The position numbers were made by a program, and so were the translations under genes. Of a DNA stretch of 64,000 nucleotides, positions 55,801 through 64,000 are shown in pieces. A model generated the notes under the pieces. The model worked only from the letters and a program-made list of their open reading frames with translations, ran no database searches and was not told the origin of the DNA. The stretch is from Undaria pinnatifida (taxonomy: Eukaryota > Sar > Phaeophyceae > Laminariales > Alariaceae), in assembly GCA_012845835.1 (NCBI GenBank), contig JABAKD010000023.1, positions 16,884,753 through 16,948,752 of the forward strand, in the 5' to 3' direction. Within the stretch, counting starts at the first letter, position 1. Every line of letters starts with the position of its first letter.

Positions 55801-57777
55801 GTAGCGAATACTTTTGTACGCCTCTATCTCATCTCCGTCGTACATAATCCGTGCTTTGGCCAAGTCCGGTCCTTTATAGCAGTATTTGTATATATAGGCA
55901 ACTACTGCCATGGCCGTGACCAAATCAACGCAAATGTGACAATCGTATTTCATGAGAAGGTATGGATTGTAAGGCACAATGTAGCGGTTATCAATTTCGG
56001 TCTCACCGTACTGGTTGGCCCCATTTTTTTGCTTTATTGTAGCGGTATCTCGGTTGTCTAGACGTCGGTACTCGGCCCTTCCTGTCTTGGGGTCTGTTGC
56101 AAAATTGTCCCTGAATGGTTGAGGGTAGTGCTTTGAGCAGTGCTTTCTGTTCGTCTTGTGGTCTGTAGTCATGCATGGCGCGTTGGGGTTGAACTCCCCG
56201 CACTTTTGGTGTACCATGTACTTAATGACTTTTTCTCTCAGTTTTCCGCCGGCAATTCTTTCGTCCGGCAAGTTCGTCCACACCCACTTGCCCACCTCCT
56301 GACGAGCTTCAGGGCTCAGGCCGTCAAACCTTATTACAATATGACTGTGGGGCATGCCCCTTTTCTGAAATTCAATGACGGAGAGGTGATAAATCGCCTT
56401 CCCGTAGAGGTTGTTCTTCAGGTCGTTCATGATAGCTTTAAGCTTTATTTTGAAAACGCGGTTGCACAGATCCGGTCGGTCCATCGCGCATTGTCCTGGC
56501 AGCAAATTAGCTTGAATTTCAGGCCAGAACCCGTTGCACGTAACAGTAACCATTAACGACGGTCTCCTTTTGCGTGTGACGACGGCCATGCCGTCAAGCT
56601 GTCTCTTTTTACGGTTTGCTGGTGACGCGTGAAATGCTGTCGGCAATTTTTTGCCCGTCGGAGTTGTGCCGACTGCACTTCGTAGAGCTTTGTATTGTGT
56701 GATTCTTTTCTGGCATTTGTTGGAACCGATGTAGTCTAGGGTGCTGTCCTCCTGTCTAGAATAAGCATCACATGCATATTCTTGAGCAAGGACGGAGAGT
56801 ATGTGGAATACTTTTTCGCACAAAATTCGCTGGCGAACAAACGTCCAGATCTTGATTGGTTTGTCGCAAGTAGTTGAGAGGGTCCGAGAATCGTAGGGCG
56901 GGTCTTCCTTGTAGTAGCCTGGACTCCATCCTGGCTCGCCGTGAAAGAGCAGAAGTGGGTATTGTAGTGAGGAATACGTTGGAGACCAAATTGGCACAAA
57001 GCGAGGTCGATCGCAGATTTCACCCGGTCCAGTTCTAGGAAAGGTGTACACAAATCTTTTCGAGCGAGATTGCGCGTCGTCTTTGAAAATCAAAGCAGCG
57101 ATTTCTTTTCCTGAGGGAGGAGGAGCGTCGCCGACAACGGGCCCGTGTGTTTGTCGTGTGACTTGAGCGAATTCAATGCCGACATTGTCGCTAGGATCTG
57201 ATTGATTGACCTCTAGGAGAATGGACTTGTACGTTTTTATCCAAGAGTTGTTCGCGTGCAGAGCTGCGGACAGGTTGGCGACGACTGTCTGGTCTAATTT
57301 TTTCTGTTTGGCAGCATGCTGAAGCATGTTCGAGTCGTACATGTATAGTCGCGCTTTGTTTACGAGTGGGACACGCTCAGAGTAAGTTTGGAAGGCGTCC
57401 ATGATGCGGTGGTAGGATCGACCGTGCAACTGAAGCATTGAAGGATAAGAGGGTTGTGTCCAAGTGGGTGTCGGAGCAGCGCCCATGGCGGTGAAACTAA
57501 ACAACCCGTTATACCGGCGCTGGTTCTGTAAGAAGTGTTTTGTCTTGTACAACTCCTCAACGTCACTCGACAGCGGAATCAATGGCTCCACGACATACTT
57601 GCCGCTGGAGCAACAGTTAATAGTCTCCTCACGCAAAGTGCGAGCATTGCAGTGTTTGCAAATATCGTTGGACGGATCGTTCAGGGATGGAGCACGCAGA
57701 ACGTACTCACTCGGCAAGGACACTGTGAGATCGCCAAATGTCAACACTCCCAACCTCGGAGTTGGTTGAGAGGACAT
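52867..57777 (-). CDS. Helitron Rep/Pif1 helicase with C-terminal OTU protease
   Basis: This is an intact, intronless 1636-residue protein from ATG at 57777. The N-terminal zinc motif is CKHC (40-43) and CC (55-56). The Rep HUH nuclease has MVTVTCNGFWPEI (409-421), GMPHSH (474-479, the His-x-His metal site) and YIYKYCYKG (628-636, catalytic tyrosines), then the RYIS..EAMWRIF segment. The Pif1-type SF1B helicase has DAPAGSGKT (993-1001), LIIWDEIPM (1072-1080), GGDWRQVGPV (1111-1120), INKSQGQTL (1383-1391) and GQLYVALSRT (1406-1415). The OTU-like cysteine protease has VGDGACLLRTIA (1493-1504; Asp1495, Cys1498) and LHY (His1619). Rep nicks and joins one strand, and the helicase drives rolling-circle displacement. 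No AP-endonuclease domain is present. OTU fusion is known from Helentron/Helitron2 proteins. All catalytic residues I can check are present, so the gene is potentially active. Confidence 0.95.
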   Translation of the reverse strand: MSSQPTPRLGVLTFGDLTVSLPSEYVLRAPSLNDPSNDICKHCNARTLREETINCCSSGKYVVEPLIPLSSDVEELYKTKHFLQNQRRYNGLFSFTAMGAAPTPTWTQPSYPSMLQLHGRSYHRIMDAFQTYSERVPLVNKARLYMYDSNMLQHAAKQKKLDQTVVANLSAALHANNSWIKTYKSILLEVNQSDPSDNVGIEFAQVTRQTHGPVVGDAPPPSGKEIAALIFKDDAQSRSKRFVYTFPRTGPGEICDRPRFVPIWSPTYSSLQYPLLLFHGEPGWSPGYYKEDPPYDSRTLSTTCDKPIKIWTFVRQRILCEKVFHILSVLAQEYACDAYSRQEDSTLDYIGSNKCQKRITQYKALRSAVGTTPTGKKLPTAFHASPANRKKRQLDGMAVVTRKRRPSLMVTVTCNGFWPEIQANLLPGQCAMDRPDLCNRVFKIKLKAIMNDLKNNLYGKAIYHLSVIEFQKRGMPHSHIVIRFDGLSPEARQEVGKWVWTNLPDERIAGGKLREKVIKYMVHQKCGEFNPNAPCMTTDHKTNRKHCSKHYPQPFRDNFATDPKTGRAEYRRLDNRDTATIKQKNGANQYGETEIDNRYIVPYNPYLLMKYDCHICVDLVTAMAVVAYIYKYCYKGPDLAKARIMYDGDEIEAYKSIRYISSSEAMWRIFGFDMQSRSPGVILLYVHLEGEQVVIHDEDDTAEQRRELAKNSQTDLMRYFRRPTGEPFDELTFLDYFEQFTVEPKQRRRKRGRRNQQRNESEDDNSDGYDSDDADPTATPNRIDGYGNYVYRRRSQCVCRVNFLKPDSGDVWYLRLLLHHIASQSWEQIRTVDAVLHESHQSAAHALGLVADAQEYDLTLRESLNFSTPRELRSLLVTLIIAGAPARDLWDTHKQHFMTDYMCRMSESSATDSALRQLDVMLAKHGKTTASVGLPHVSHPDTEYHRLLAAFNREDMRQEADGIIPKLNSEQRTVFDAVVNSVRNKAGGIFMIDAPAGSGKTFTMTAISADLRAKGNLVLCSASTGIAALLLPGGLTAHSTFKIPFGDNLVQGSVCNVKAETERAEVLRRADLIIWDEIPMSDKLAPEALDLTLRDLRRCDKPFGGATVLFGGDWRQVGPVVVFGTPADVVEASLISSYLWGKVQRFRLVQSMRDRLDKPYSRTVRAVGEGLIPPVTLPDESVIIPLEYTLPEEHDTESHPTASLPSTCSLSCTTEFQTLIDFVYPDILTAQPAEFADRGILSPTNASTDEINDHILNLLPNQLHSLKSSNTIIKSNPKDIEEVTSVEFLEKIDVPGVPPHQLDLKVGCIVMFIRNVNFDSGIVNGRKGIVRAISPRIVDVEIIAPGSPLVKVPRILFEVKVGRQGMCFHRRQFPLRVCYAMTINKSQGQTLARVGLDLRSDVFCHGQLYVALSRTTSSNSVLLLVQPERLINGVPHVANCVYAPFIEAATGNKLPEFNPIFYQPPNSNPPSRPSLPAPDQPQPPSSWNIVDEVGDGACLLRTIARKVFGDPEYHHQVRQQIVSHIHANQDYFFLHIQNGFGNEPIHVQGSSPQIYHSVQQYLQIMALPTAYAGYIEIAAAEILYGVTIEVRVAGTNYPPPADPHQPNILTVLFHANSLHYCTLSPSNAHNNNDSDP

Positions 57778-58477
57778 GTTTAAAAGATGAAAGTGTTTTA
57801 TTTATTATTCAGAATCCAGAAGTCTTTTAAGACCAAAACACGCAAGCCTTGACACGAGTCAAGATCAGACGAAACGAAACCGGTGTTGCCTCTACTCCAA
57901 ACGATGAGGAGCAGAAAAAACGGTCACAGAAAAAACGAACGCCTGAGCTCAAACGCAGGCACACGCACAAAAATGCTGGTAACTTACCCGGCTGAAGCCA
58001 AGATGCAAACCAACAAAAGGCAGTAGTAAAGCTGCGCTCCTTCAAAGGAGCTAGTCGAAGAAAACAACAACCCTGGTCCAAACCAAAGTCAATACGGATG
58101 ACGTCAACCCGAACAGGCAAACGTAGAAAAAAGCTGGTTACAGACCTGGCCGAAGGCAAGGTGTAACCCAGCGATAGGTAGCAGCAGTAAAAGCAGCGCC
58201 CCTTCAAAGGAGCTTACTGAAAGAAAAATTAACCTAGGTCCAAACCAAAGTCAACACCGAACACGTGTAGCTCAAGCTCACGAACGAACGAAACCCCAAC
58301 TTCTCAAGAAGAAAAGGGCAAGGTAGTAGTAAAAGCAGCGCCCCTTCCAAGGAGCTTACTGAAAGAAAAATTAACCTTGATCCAAACCAAAGTCAACACC
58401 GAACGTGTGGAGCTCAAGCTCACGAACGAACGAAACCCCAACTTTTGAAAAGAAAGGGCAAGGCGATAACGAACGCC
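57778..58477. repeat. Spacer between the two element genes with 140-bp tandem repeats
   Basis: Three copies of a unit of about 140-150 bp (AGCAGCGCCCCTTC(A/C)AAGGAGC, GGTCCAAACCAAAGTCAA, CTCACGAACGAACGAAAC) start near 58037, 58190 and 58335. The last runs to within a few bases of the zinc-finger stop codon. The spacer must hold the 3' end of that gene and the promoter of Rep/Hel. No TATA box or poly(A) signal was assigned with confidence. Confidence 0.75.
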
Positions 58478-61068
58478 TCAAAGGTCGTCGTCAGAGTCAG
58501 GCGCGAGGGCAGCGAAGCCGACTGCGCTCTCGACCTTGAGCTTCTTTTCCGCCGACTCCTGCTCCTTCTTGAGGTAGTTCTTGTGGAGCTTGTCCTGGGA
58601 GCCGAAGACCAGGCGAAGGAAGTCCTTGCGCTTCTTGCGGGCGCACGTGTAGTGCAGGCGAGTCCCCAGGGGAGCGCTGGAGAGCAGGACGTCGCCCTCC
58701 TTGATGACAGGGTCGGCCTGCACGCACGTGGTGCACTCTTTTCCGATCTGCGCGGAAGAGAACAAAAAACAGGAACGGAGGAGGAAACAAATTTTGAAAC
58801 AAAATTAGACTTGTTGCGCGGAGCAAAACACTCACTCGAAAATATAGTAGCTGCAACACAAACGGGAAACAATACATGCACGTTTTTTGCAAGCATTCTG
58901 CTCTACCGTGCGGCTGTCTAGTTCTTGCACAACCACTCACACAGAAAATAAAAAGAGGGAAAACACCTTCTGTTCTGTATAATACTGGGAGGGAAAAAAA
59001 AATAAACGACTTCTGCATGCTGCACACATGTTGTATGAACACATACATAGCAGCGTTGTTGTTGCGAACGTAGAACACGGTCGTACGGAGACAGCATGCA
59101 GAACTTGAAAAAAAAAAAAAGTGGGAGGATCGAACCTGACGCTAATCACACGGCATCATGCAGGCACGCCGAAATGCAGTAATTTATAGGATCACTTGGA
59201 TCACGCCAGAAAAAAACGGTGTGAGGAGGATAGAACCGGGGTCGGGGTGCGCACCACGATTCGTCGTATTCTATGAACACATTGCTTGTTGTGTTGCTCA
59301 TTTCAACGCCAAACACGGGGCTGGAGGAAAACGCAGGAGAAAAAGAAACAACGACGGTGTAAAGATCGAATCGGGGTGACACCGCGAGCATACAGAAACT
59401 GAGACACGAGGAAAAAGCAGGTGAATACTGATGCTTAGTACTTGCATAGAGAAAAACACTCACACAAAAAATAAAACAGGGACAACACACACTCTCTGTT
59501 CCGTGAACGCTCATTACGCATAATACTTTGAGGTGACAAAAATAAAAACAAAATTACTCCATGCATGCTGCACACATGTTGCGAACGTACAACACAGTTA
59601 GGTCTGGGACTGGACGTCGATTTGACCCAAAAAAATGGCAGGTCTATTCGGCGAAAACCACAAAAAAATCCGAAAAAATGTCTCGAAGAAAAAAATTGCA
59701 AACACTGTTTTTACTTGGTTTTAGACTAAAATAATGTTTGACAGGGTATCACAAAATACGCAACACAGGAGGCGAGTTGGATCCTGAAATTCAACAGACA
59801 CGTGTAATGAGTGTAAACGGAGGGAAATACGGATTATTCTGAATTTTCCGTTGTATTTTGAAGTCTAATCGGACGGAAATGTGCGGGAAAACTCGTGTTT
59901 TCTGCTTGTATTCGTCTCTTGCTCAATGGGGTCGAACTAATGCAACTGGGTATTGGTAAAATACCCGTATTTCCCTCCGCCGGGACTTGGAGGAGACAGC
60001 AAAGCAATCCGCTCTTAAATCGAGTAAATAGCCGGCGAGAAATTCGCAAACAAAGTTGGCCCCATTGGGTCATATTCTGGCAGAGTGATCGTGCAAAATT
60101 AGCCATGGGCAACTCGAAAAAACCTGAAGGCACGGGACCGAAAGGAGATTTTTTTTTTTGCAAAGGTCAAGGAGGCTTATCGGGCGCGTACCGGGACCAC
60201 GACGGCAGACGCGGGCGTGGCTGCACGCCGGGCGCTTGCCATCCAGCGCGGCGGTGTTGAGGCGGCCGAGGGCATCCGTGACCGGGTCGTGAAGCAGCGC
60301 GACGAGAGCCGGGTCGAGGCCGCTGAGGCAAAGTCTTTGCTGCAAGATGTCTCTCAACAGTTGTCCGAGGAGAAAGGCAAACTCAACCTGGAGCAGGACC
60401 TCCGACACGAGTCAGATGCAGCCTTGGCCCAAACCCGAGTCGAGCTACACGCACAGCAGCAACTTTCCCACGAGCTAGAGGTGAAGCGTGCTGCATCGGA
60501 GGCACGCGAGATAGAGTTGGGAAAGACGCTGGAGGTTCGCAAAAAAGGAAAAATTACGGCACTGCTGCTGCATAATATCACCATCTTGCCGGAGGGTCCC
60601 CCAGAAGATGTGTTCCGCCTACGCTAGCTGTCCCTTGAGTACGCTGCTACACGCGGGGGGTAGAGCAGCACCTCGGGCAGCAGCAGCAGCAGCAGCAGCA
60701 GCAAGCAGCAGCAGCAGAAGCAGCAGCAGAAGCAGCAGCTATTTTTTTCTATACACGCTCCAACTTTTTTTGCCGCAGAACAGCAGCAAGCGGCACAGGC
60801 TTTGTTTTCACGAATAATTTTTTGCAGGTGATGTGGGGCCTTTCCCCCCATCGCTGATTGGTTGATTTCCTAAAGAGTTTTTTTCCCAGAGAACGACCAT
60901 GGGACATTTTTTTTCCAAATTCTACGTCTAAAATTTTGCCAGTCCCAGGCCTAACTGCTGCTGCATAATATCACCATCTTGCCGGAGGGTCCCCCAGAAG
61001 ATGTGTTCCGCCTACGCTAGCTGTCCCTTGAGTACGCTGCTACACGCGGGGGGTAGAGCAGCACCTCG

Positions 61069-61100
<32 letters not shown>

Positions 61101-62855
61101 GCAGCAGCAGCAGCAGCAGCAGAAGCAGCAGCTATTTTTTTCTATACACGCTCCAACTTTTTTTGCCGCAGAACAGCAGCAAGCGGCACAGGCTTTGTTT
61201 TCACGAATAATTTTTCGCAGGTGATGTGGGGCCTTTCCCCCCATCGCTGATTGGTTGATTTCCTAAAAAGTTTTTTTCCCAGAGAACGACCATGGGACAT
61301 TTTTTTTCCAAATTCTACGTCTAAAATTTTGCCAGTCCCAGGCTTTTTTTTGCCAGTCCCAGGCCTAACAGTGCGCAGACAGCATGCAGAAAATGAGACA
61401 ACAAAAAACTTGAGGATCGAACCTGGGATATAACCACAGGAGTAAAAAACCAGGAGTAAAAATGTTGGAGTATGTTGTATTTTATACGGTACAGAGTAAA
61501 AGAAAGAAAAAACGCGTGATGAGGATAGAACCGGGGTGCGCAGCAAGATTCATCTAACCCTACCAATACAGGACTGCTGTTGTTGCTAAATTTAACGCTT
61601 AACACGGGGCTGGAGGAAAACACGGGGAAAAAAAACGTTGGTGACACCATCAATCAGCAGGAAAATCCAGTGGGGTGCGTTACACTCCTCGTTCTTCTCT
61701 GTCAGACGTCAGGTTTGTAAATGCACCTTCCAACACACACACATATATTTGAAACAGCACTGGAAACACTTCATCATGCCACGTCACACAAAAACAAAAA
61801 CAACGGCGGGATACACGTGACGCGATGAAGCCAGACGCCTGTTCCCAATAGAAGGGAAAACATACAATAGATAGTGTACTCACGTCCTTGACAACAGCGT
61901 TGCAGGCGAAGGCCGCGTTGTCCGTGCCTTTGGCCTTGTCCAGCAGGCAGTTCCTGAGGTGCTGGTTCGTGAACTCTGTGCAGCAGGGGAATGGGACGAC
62001 AAAACAGAAAGGGCGTTGGTTGGTTGCAGCGGGATCTTTTGATAAAGATTTGTATGAGCGTCATGCATCTGAGTGTGCTGACGCGCACAGAAATGAGAGA
62101 GAGCAGCGAAAATTAAACAGGTGACGAATACATGAACACAGCATGTTCCTGCAGTGTGCGGACAACAGATCGACACATACATCAGCCGAAAACCATAGGC
62201 CGAGACACGTCACCCTAAATTACCCGTGCATGTACAACCATCGTACTCTGGGTAGCTTGGAAAAAGACTGGTGTGACAACATGTTTGTATGTGCAGTCCG
62301 GTTGAAAATTGCGCGAAGCAGCGAATAAAACAGAAACGAACAGATGCATGAACAAACGCATGAGAATAACACGCAACATTGAACGAACTTAGTCAACTAC
62401 TCACTGTTGTCGTAGTCCGTCTTGACAGACAGGCACACTGTCCCTTCCGGGATGGTACCGTGGCAGGCGCAGCACTTGGCGGAGTACCTCAGGATAGTGC
62501 CGCCTCCAGCGCAGCTCCCAGAGCGGCAGACGGCGAAGGTCACACCGGTCTGCGGGTTGGTTCCGGGGGGAATGAACTGCACGAGGGTGAAGGGGCAGGA
62601 AGGGCGGTTGCAGCGGAGCTCCTCGTCGAACTCGAGCTTGGTCGTCTTCGCAGTCGCAGGCGTGTTCCACTTCTCCTTGTAGTCGGCGAAGGAGGAAATG
62701 GGCTTGTCCTTGACAGGGGCCGAGGGAGGGGATTCTGCCGTAGAACGGGGAGCAGGAGGGGACGAAGGACCCCCACCAGTGGAAGCAGCAGCAGCAGTAG
62801 CTGAAGCGGCCGGGGGAGTTGCGGGGAGTGCAGGGGTGCGGGGCGTGCGGGCCAT
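58478..62855 (-). CDS. Cysteine-rich zinc-finger accessory gene (intact copy)
   Basis: Three exons: 62855-62405 (ATG; donor GTGAGT, phase 1), 61975-61884 (acceptor CTGCACAG; donor GTGAGT, phase 0) and 58747-58478 (acceptor CCGCGCAG; TGA). The 270-residue product has an Ala/Pro/Ser-rich leader (1-60), a ribbon C82-x4-C87 and C110-x4-C115, finger 1 C128-x2-C131 with H156-x3-C160, finger 2 C186-x2-C189 with H213-x2-C216, a Lys/Glu helix and an acidic end (PDSDDDL). C-x2-C, an I-x2-G(D/T) turn, then H-x2/3-C resembles PARP-type (nick-binding) fingers; this is inference. Relatives with the same exon phases occur in the other Helitron-like elements here, always upstream of Rep/Hel or alone between element ends. 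Intron 2 is 3.1 kb and repeat-rich. A nuclear DNA-binding role in transposition is my hypothesis. Confidence 0.7.
58960..59640. repeat. Tandemly duplicated block in intron 2
   Basis: The series ACACAAAAAATAAAA, (C/T)TCTGTTC(C/T)GT, GCATGCTGCACACATGTTG at 58935-59065 recurs at 59460-59600. The segment GAGGATAGAACCGGGG...AACACGGGGCTGGAGGAAAA at 59225-59340 recurs at 61522-61620. These point to repeated duplication within the intron. Confidence 0.5.
60095..60545 (+). pseudogene. Coiled-coil gene fragment on the opposite strand within intron 2
   Basis: A plus-strand frame reads AKVKEAYRARTGTTTADAGV, AARRALAIQRGGVEAAEGIR, LEQDLRHESDAALAQTRVEL and HELEVKRAASEAREIELGKT: heptad-rich, charged and evidently coding in origin. 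An ATG (MGNSKKPEGTGPKGD, near 60104) precedes it in a frame displaced by the T12 run at about 60149-60160, so one base in that run would open the two into one frame. After 60535 the frame runs into repeats. It is probably a captured or nested gene piece; family unknown. Confidence 0.35.
60562..61350. repeat. 390-bp tandem duplication with CAG microsatellites
   Basis: Two copies (60562-60954, 60955-61346) start GCTGCTGCATAATATCACCA. They share the CTAGCTGTCCCTTGAGTACG block, a CAG tract of different length, and an AACGACCATGGGACATT ending with TTTTGCCAGTCCCAGGC. The copies are almost identical, so the duplication is recent. Confidence 0.85.
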
Positions 62856-62953
62856 GCTCGAAGCTGTTCGGTGTATGGTTTGTCGGTCAGGAACGAGAGC
62901 GTGTGAGGGTTGTGAGAGAGAGGGGCAGCGCGAGGCGCTCTAGGTTTGAACAC

Positions 62954-63001
62954 AGATCTTTGAACCAAAGATCTTGACCTCAAACGCCTCTTTTCCCGCA
63001 A
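62954..63001. promoter_or_regulatory. Perfect hairpin and 20-bp repeat near the element 5' end
   Basis: 62954-62974 is a perfect hairpin: arms of nine bases (AGATCTTTG / CAAAGATCT) with a three-base loop. Immediately beyond it, AAACGCCTCTTTTCCCGCAA (62982-63001) is repeated exactly and in the same orientation at 52688-52707, about 80 bases inside the element's other end. The pair may be part of the terminal sequences recognised by Rep, or mark an older related insertion. Confidence 0.5.
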
Positions 63002-63039
63002 AAGTTCCCGTAAAACTCAGCTGGGTTCTGCCGTTCTTA

Positions 63040-64000
63040 ATCGACATCATCAGCTTTCTGTACACGGAAACAGCTCCCCCTGCAAAACACACCACCAACA
63101 GTTCCGGCCCCAGATTTTGCATACAGAACCGGGTGCTCCTGTACGGACGCTCGTGTCAACACAGCTGCGCATAGCTGTGCCTCACAGCTGTGCCTTACAG
63201 CAGTGCTCGTAGCTGGCATATGACGATTTTCTGTTGAACTATGACTTTTTTTTGTTCAACTGCTTCTGTCGTTGTGGCATATGTATGCGATCTGCTGCAA
63301 CTGCCGACAGCTGCTGCTGACGTGTTTTTTTTTGTGCAAAACACAGCAGCACAGCAACAGCAGTGCTGAACTGGTGGCCCTGGCCCTTGTGTCAACATAG
63401 CTGTGCAGGTCTGCTCCTCTCAGCAGTGTGTAGGCCTGTGCCTCTCGGCAGTGTGCTTAGCTCTAGCTAGGGGCATTTTTTGTTCAACTATACCCTGTGC
63501 CTGCTCTCAGTGCAGTGTGCTCAAAACGTGTTATTGTTCTAAATTACTGCTGCTGCAACTGCCGACAGCTGCTGCTGACGTAGCACAGCAACAGCTGTGT
63601 GCTGAACTGGTGGCCCTGTTCTAAATTACTGCTGCTGCAACTGCCGACAGCTGCTGCTGACGTAGCACAGCAACAGCAGTGCTGAACTGGTGGCCCTGTA
63701 CAGACGCCCGTGTCAACATAGCTGTGCAGGTCTGCTCCTCTCAGCAGTGTGTAGGCCTGTGCCTCTCGGCAGTGTGCTTAGCTCTAGCTAGGGGCATTTT
63801 TTGTTCAACTATTCCCTGCTGTAAACGTGTTCAACCAAAAGAGGCGGCAGCTTTTCTGAAGTGTTTTTGGACTGTTGAGCCAACAGCCCGCCAACAGCCC
63901 GCCGACAGCCCACGGAAGCGGAAAAAAAAATGACAGTCCTGCGCCAGATTTTGTATATAGACATATGTGTAGGCCTGTGCCTCTCGGCAGTGTGCTTAGC
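63040..64000 (+). repeat. 320-bp tandem repeat region
   Basis: The block TGTCAACATAGCTGTGCAGG ... TAGCTCTAGCTAGGGGCATT recurs at 63391 and 63711 (320 bp apart), with the start of a third piece at 63967. Between them an 82-bp unit (TTCTAAATTACTGCTGCTGC, CTGACGTAGCACAGCAACAG) is duplicated. GTACGGACGCTCGTGTCAAC (63141) is a diverged relative, and a similar stretch lies at 52738-52775 inside the element's 3' end. No gene. Confidence 0.65.

Larger units (their letters stand above)
52605..62976 (-). mobile_element. Complete Helitron/Helentron-type element with accessory gene
   Basis: Read on the minus strand: 5' flank with a perfect hairpin (62954-62974), zinc-finger gene (62855-58478), Rep/Hel-OTU gene (57777-52867), then short hairpins (CTCCGAAGGGAG; GCTCTCATGAGC) and a terminal ATCTTG at 52605 followed by TAATAATAA. 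The CTTG|TA end is the one seen in every other element of this class here. The 5' limit is uncertain; CAAGATCT at 62976-62969 is inverse to AGATCTTG at the 3' end, which suggests short terminal inverted repeats as in Helentrons. No target duplication was seen. Confidence 0.6.

Noticed and set aside
52688-63001. 20-bp direct repeats as LTRs or target duplication
   Set aside because: One copy lies inside the element, about 80 bases from its end, and the repeat is too short for an LTR; kept only as a possible terminal motif.

Overview
This is eukaryotic nuclear DNA. Coding blocks are broken by GT-AG introns whose phases agree between paralogues. Gene density is very low and transposon-derived sequence fills most of the window. 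CAG/CTG-rich, TA-rich and short-motif satellites are abundant. An alga, perhaps a stramenopile such as a brown alga, is my best guess; that is inference from texture only.

The window is organised around rolling-circle (Helitron/Helentron-type) elements. At 52.6-63 kb on the minus strand sits an apparently complete element. It has an intact 1636-residue Rep/Pif1-helicase/OTU protein (52867-57777), preceded by a three-exon cysteine-rich zinc-finger gene (58478-62855). The inferred 3' end lies in an ATT microsatellite. The same gene order on one strand, zinc-finger gene then Rep/Hel then 3' end, recurs in a 6.4-kb composite element at 10.84-17.27 kb, where Rep/Hel has collapsed to its N terminus plus the OTU domain. 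Repeated 3.3-kb units at 1-1849, 4181-7505, 7520-10832 and, inverted, 17.4-25.1 kb carry only the zinc-finger gene between similar ends. All zinc-finger copies with a resolved structure share intron phases (1, then 0). I propose the zinc-finger gene is an element-borne accessory, not a chance host-gene capture. Its C-x2-C...H-x2/3-C spacing resembles nick-binding PARP-type fingers, which would suit a nickase-driven transposon.

Layout: 1-1.85 kb, end of unit 1, with a miniature LTR element (TRIM) in an intron; 1.85-3.1 kb, gene-free; 3.1-4.2 kb, short element E (minus); 4.2-10.8 kb, two head-to-tail units; 10.8-17.3 kb, the composite; 17.4-25.1 kb, an inverted copy of the 4.2-9.4 kb stretch, split by a 3-kb TIR transposon carrying a LINE tail; 25-29 kb, MITE-like palindromes; 29.4-32.8 kb, broken gene-like pieces on the minus strand; 33-37 kb, degenerate repeats, tRNA-like SINEs and another E; 37.1-38.5 kb, a pogo-like remnant; 38.5-42.7 kb, a foldback structure around a hAT-like element; 43-45 kb, poly-C tracts; 46-48 kb, cysteine-rich gene pieces; 48.6-52.6 kb, minisatellites; 52.6-63 kb, the complete element; 63-64 kb, tandem repeats.

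Only the Rep/Hel gene and the zinc-finger gene of the 52.6-63 kb element look intact. The other zinc-finger copies have no in-frame ATG that I can find, or are frameshifted or deleted.
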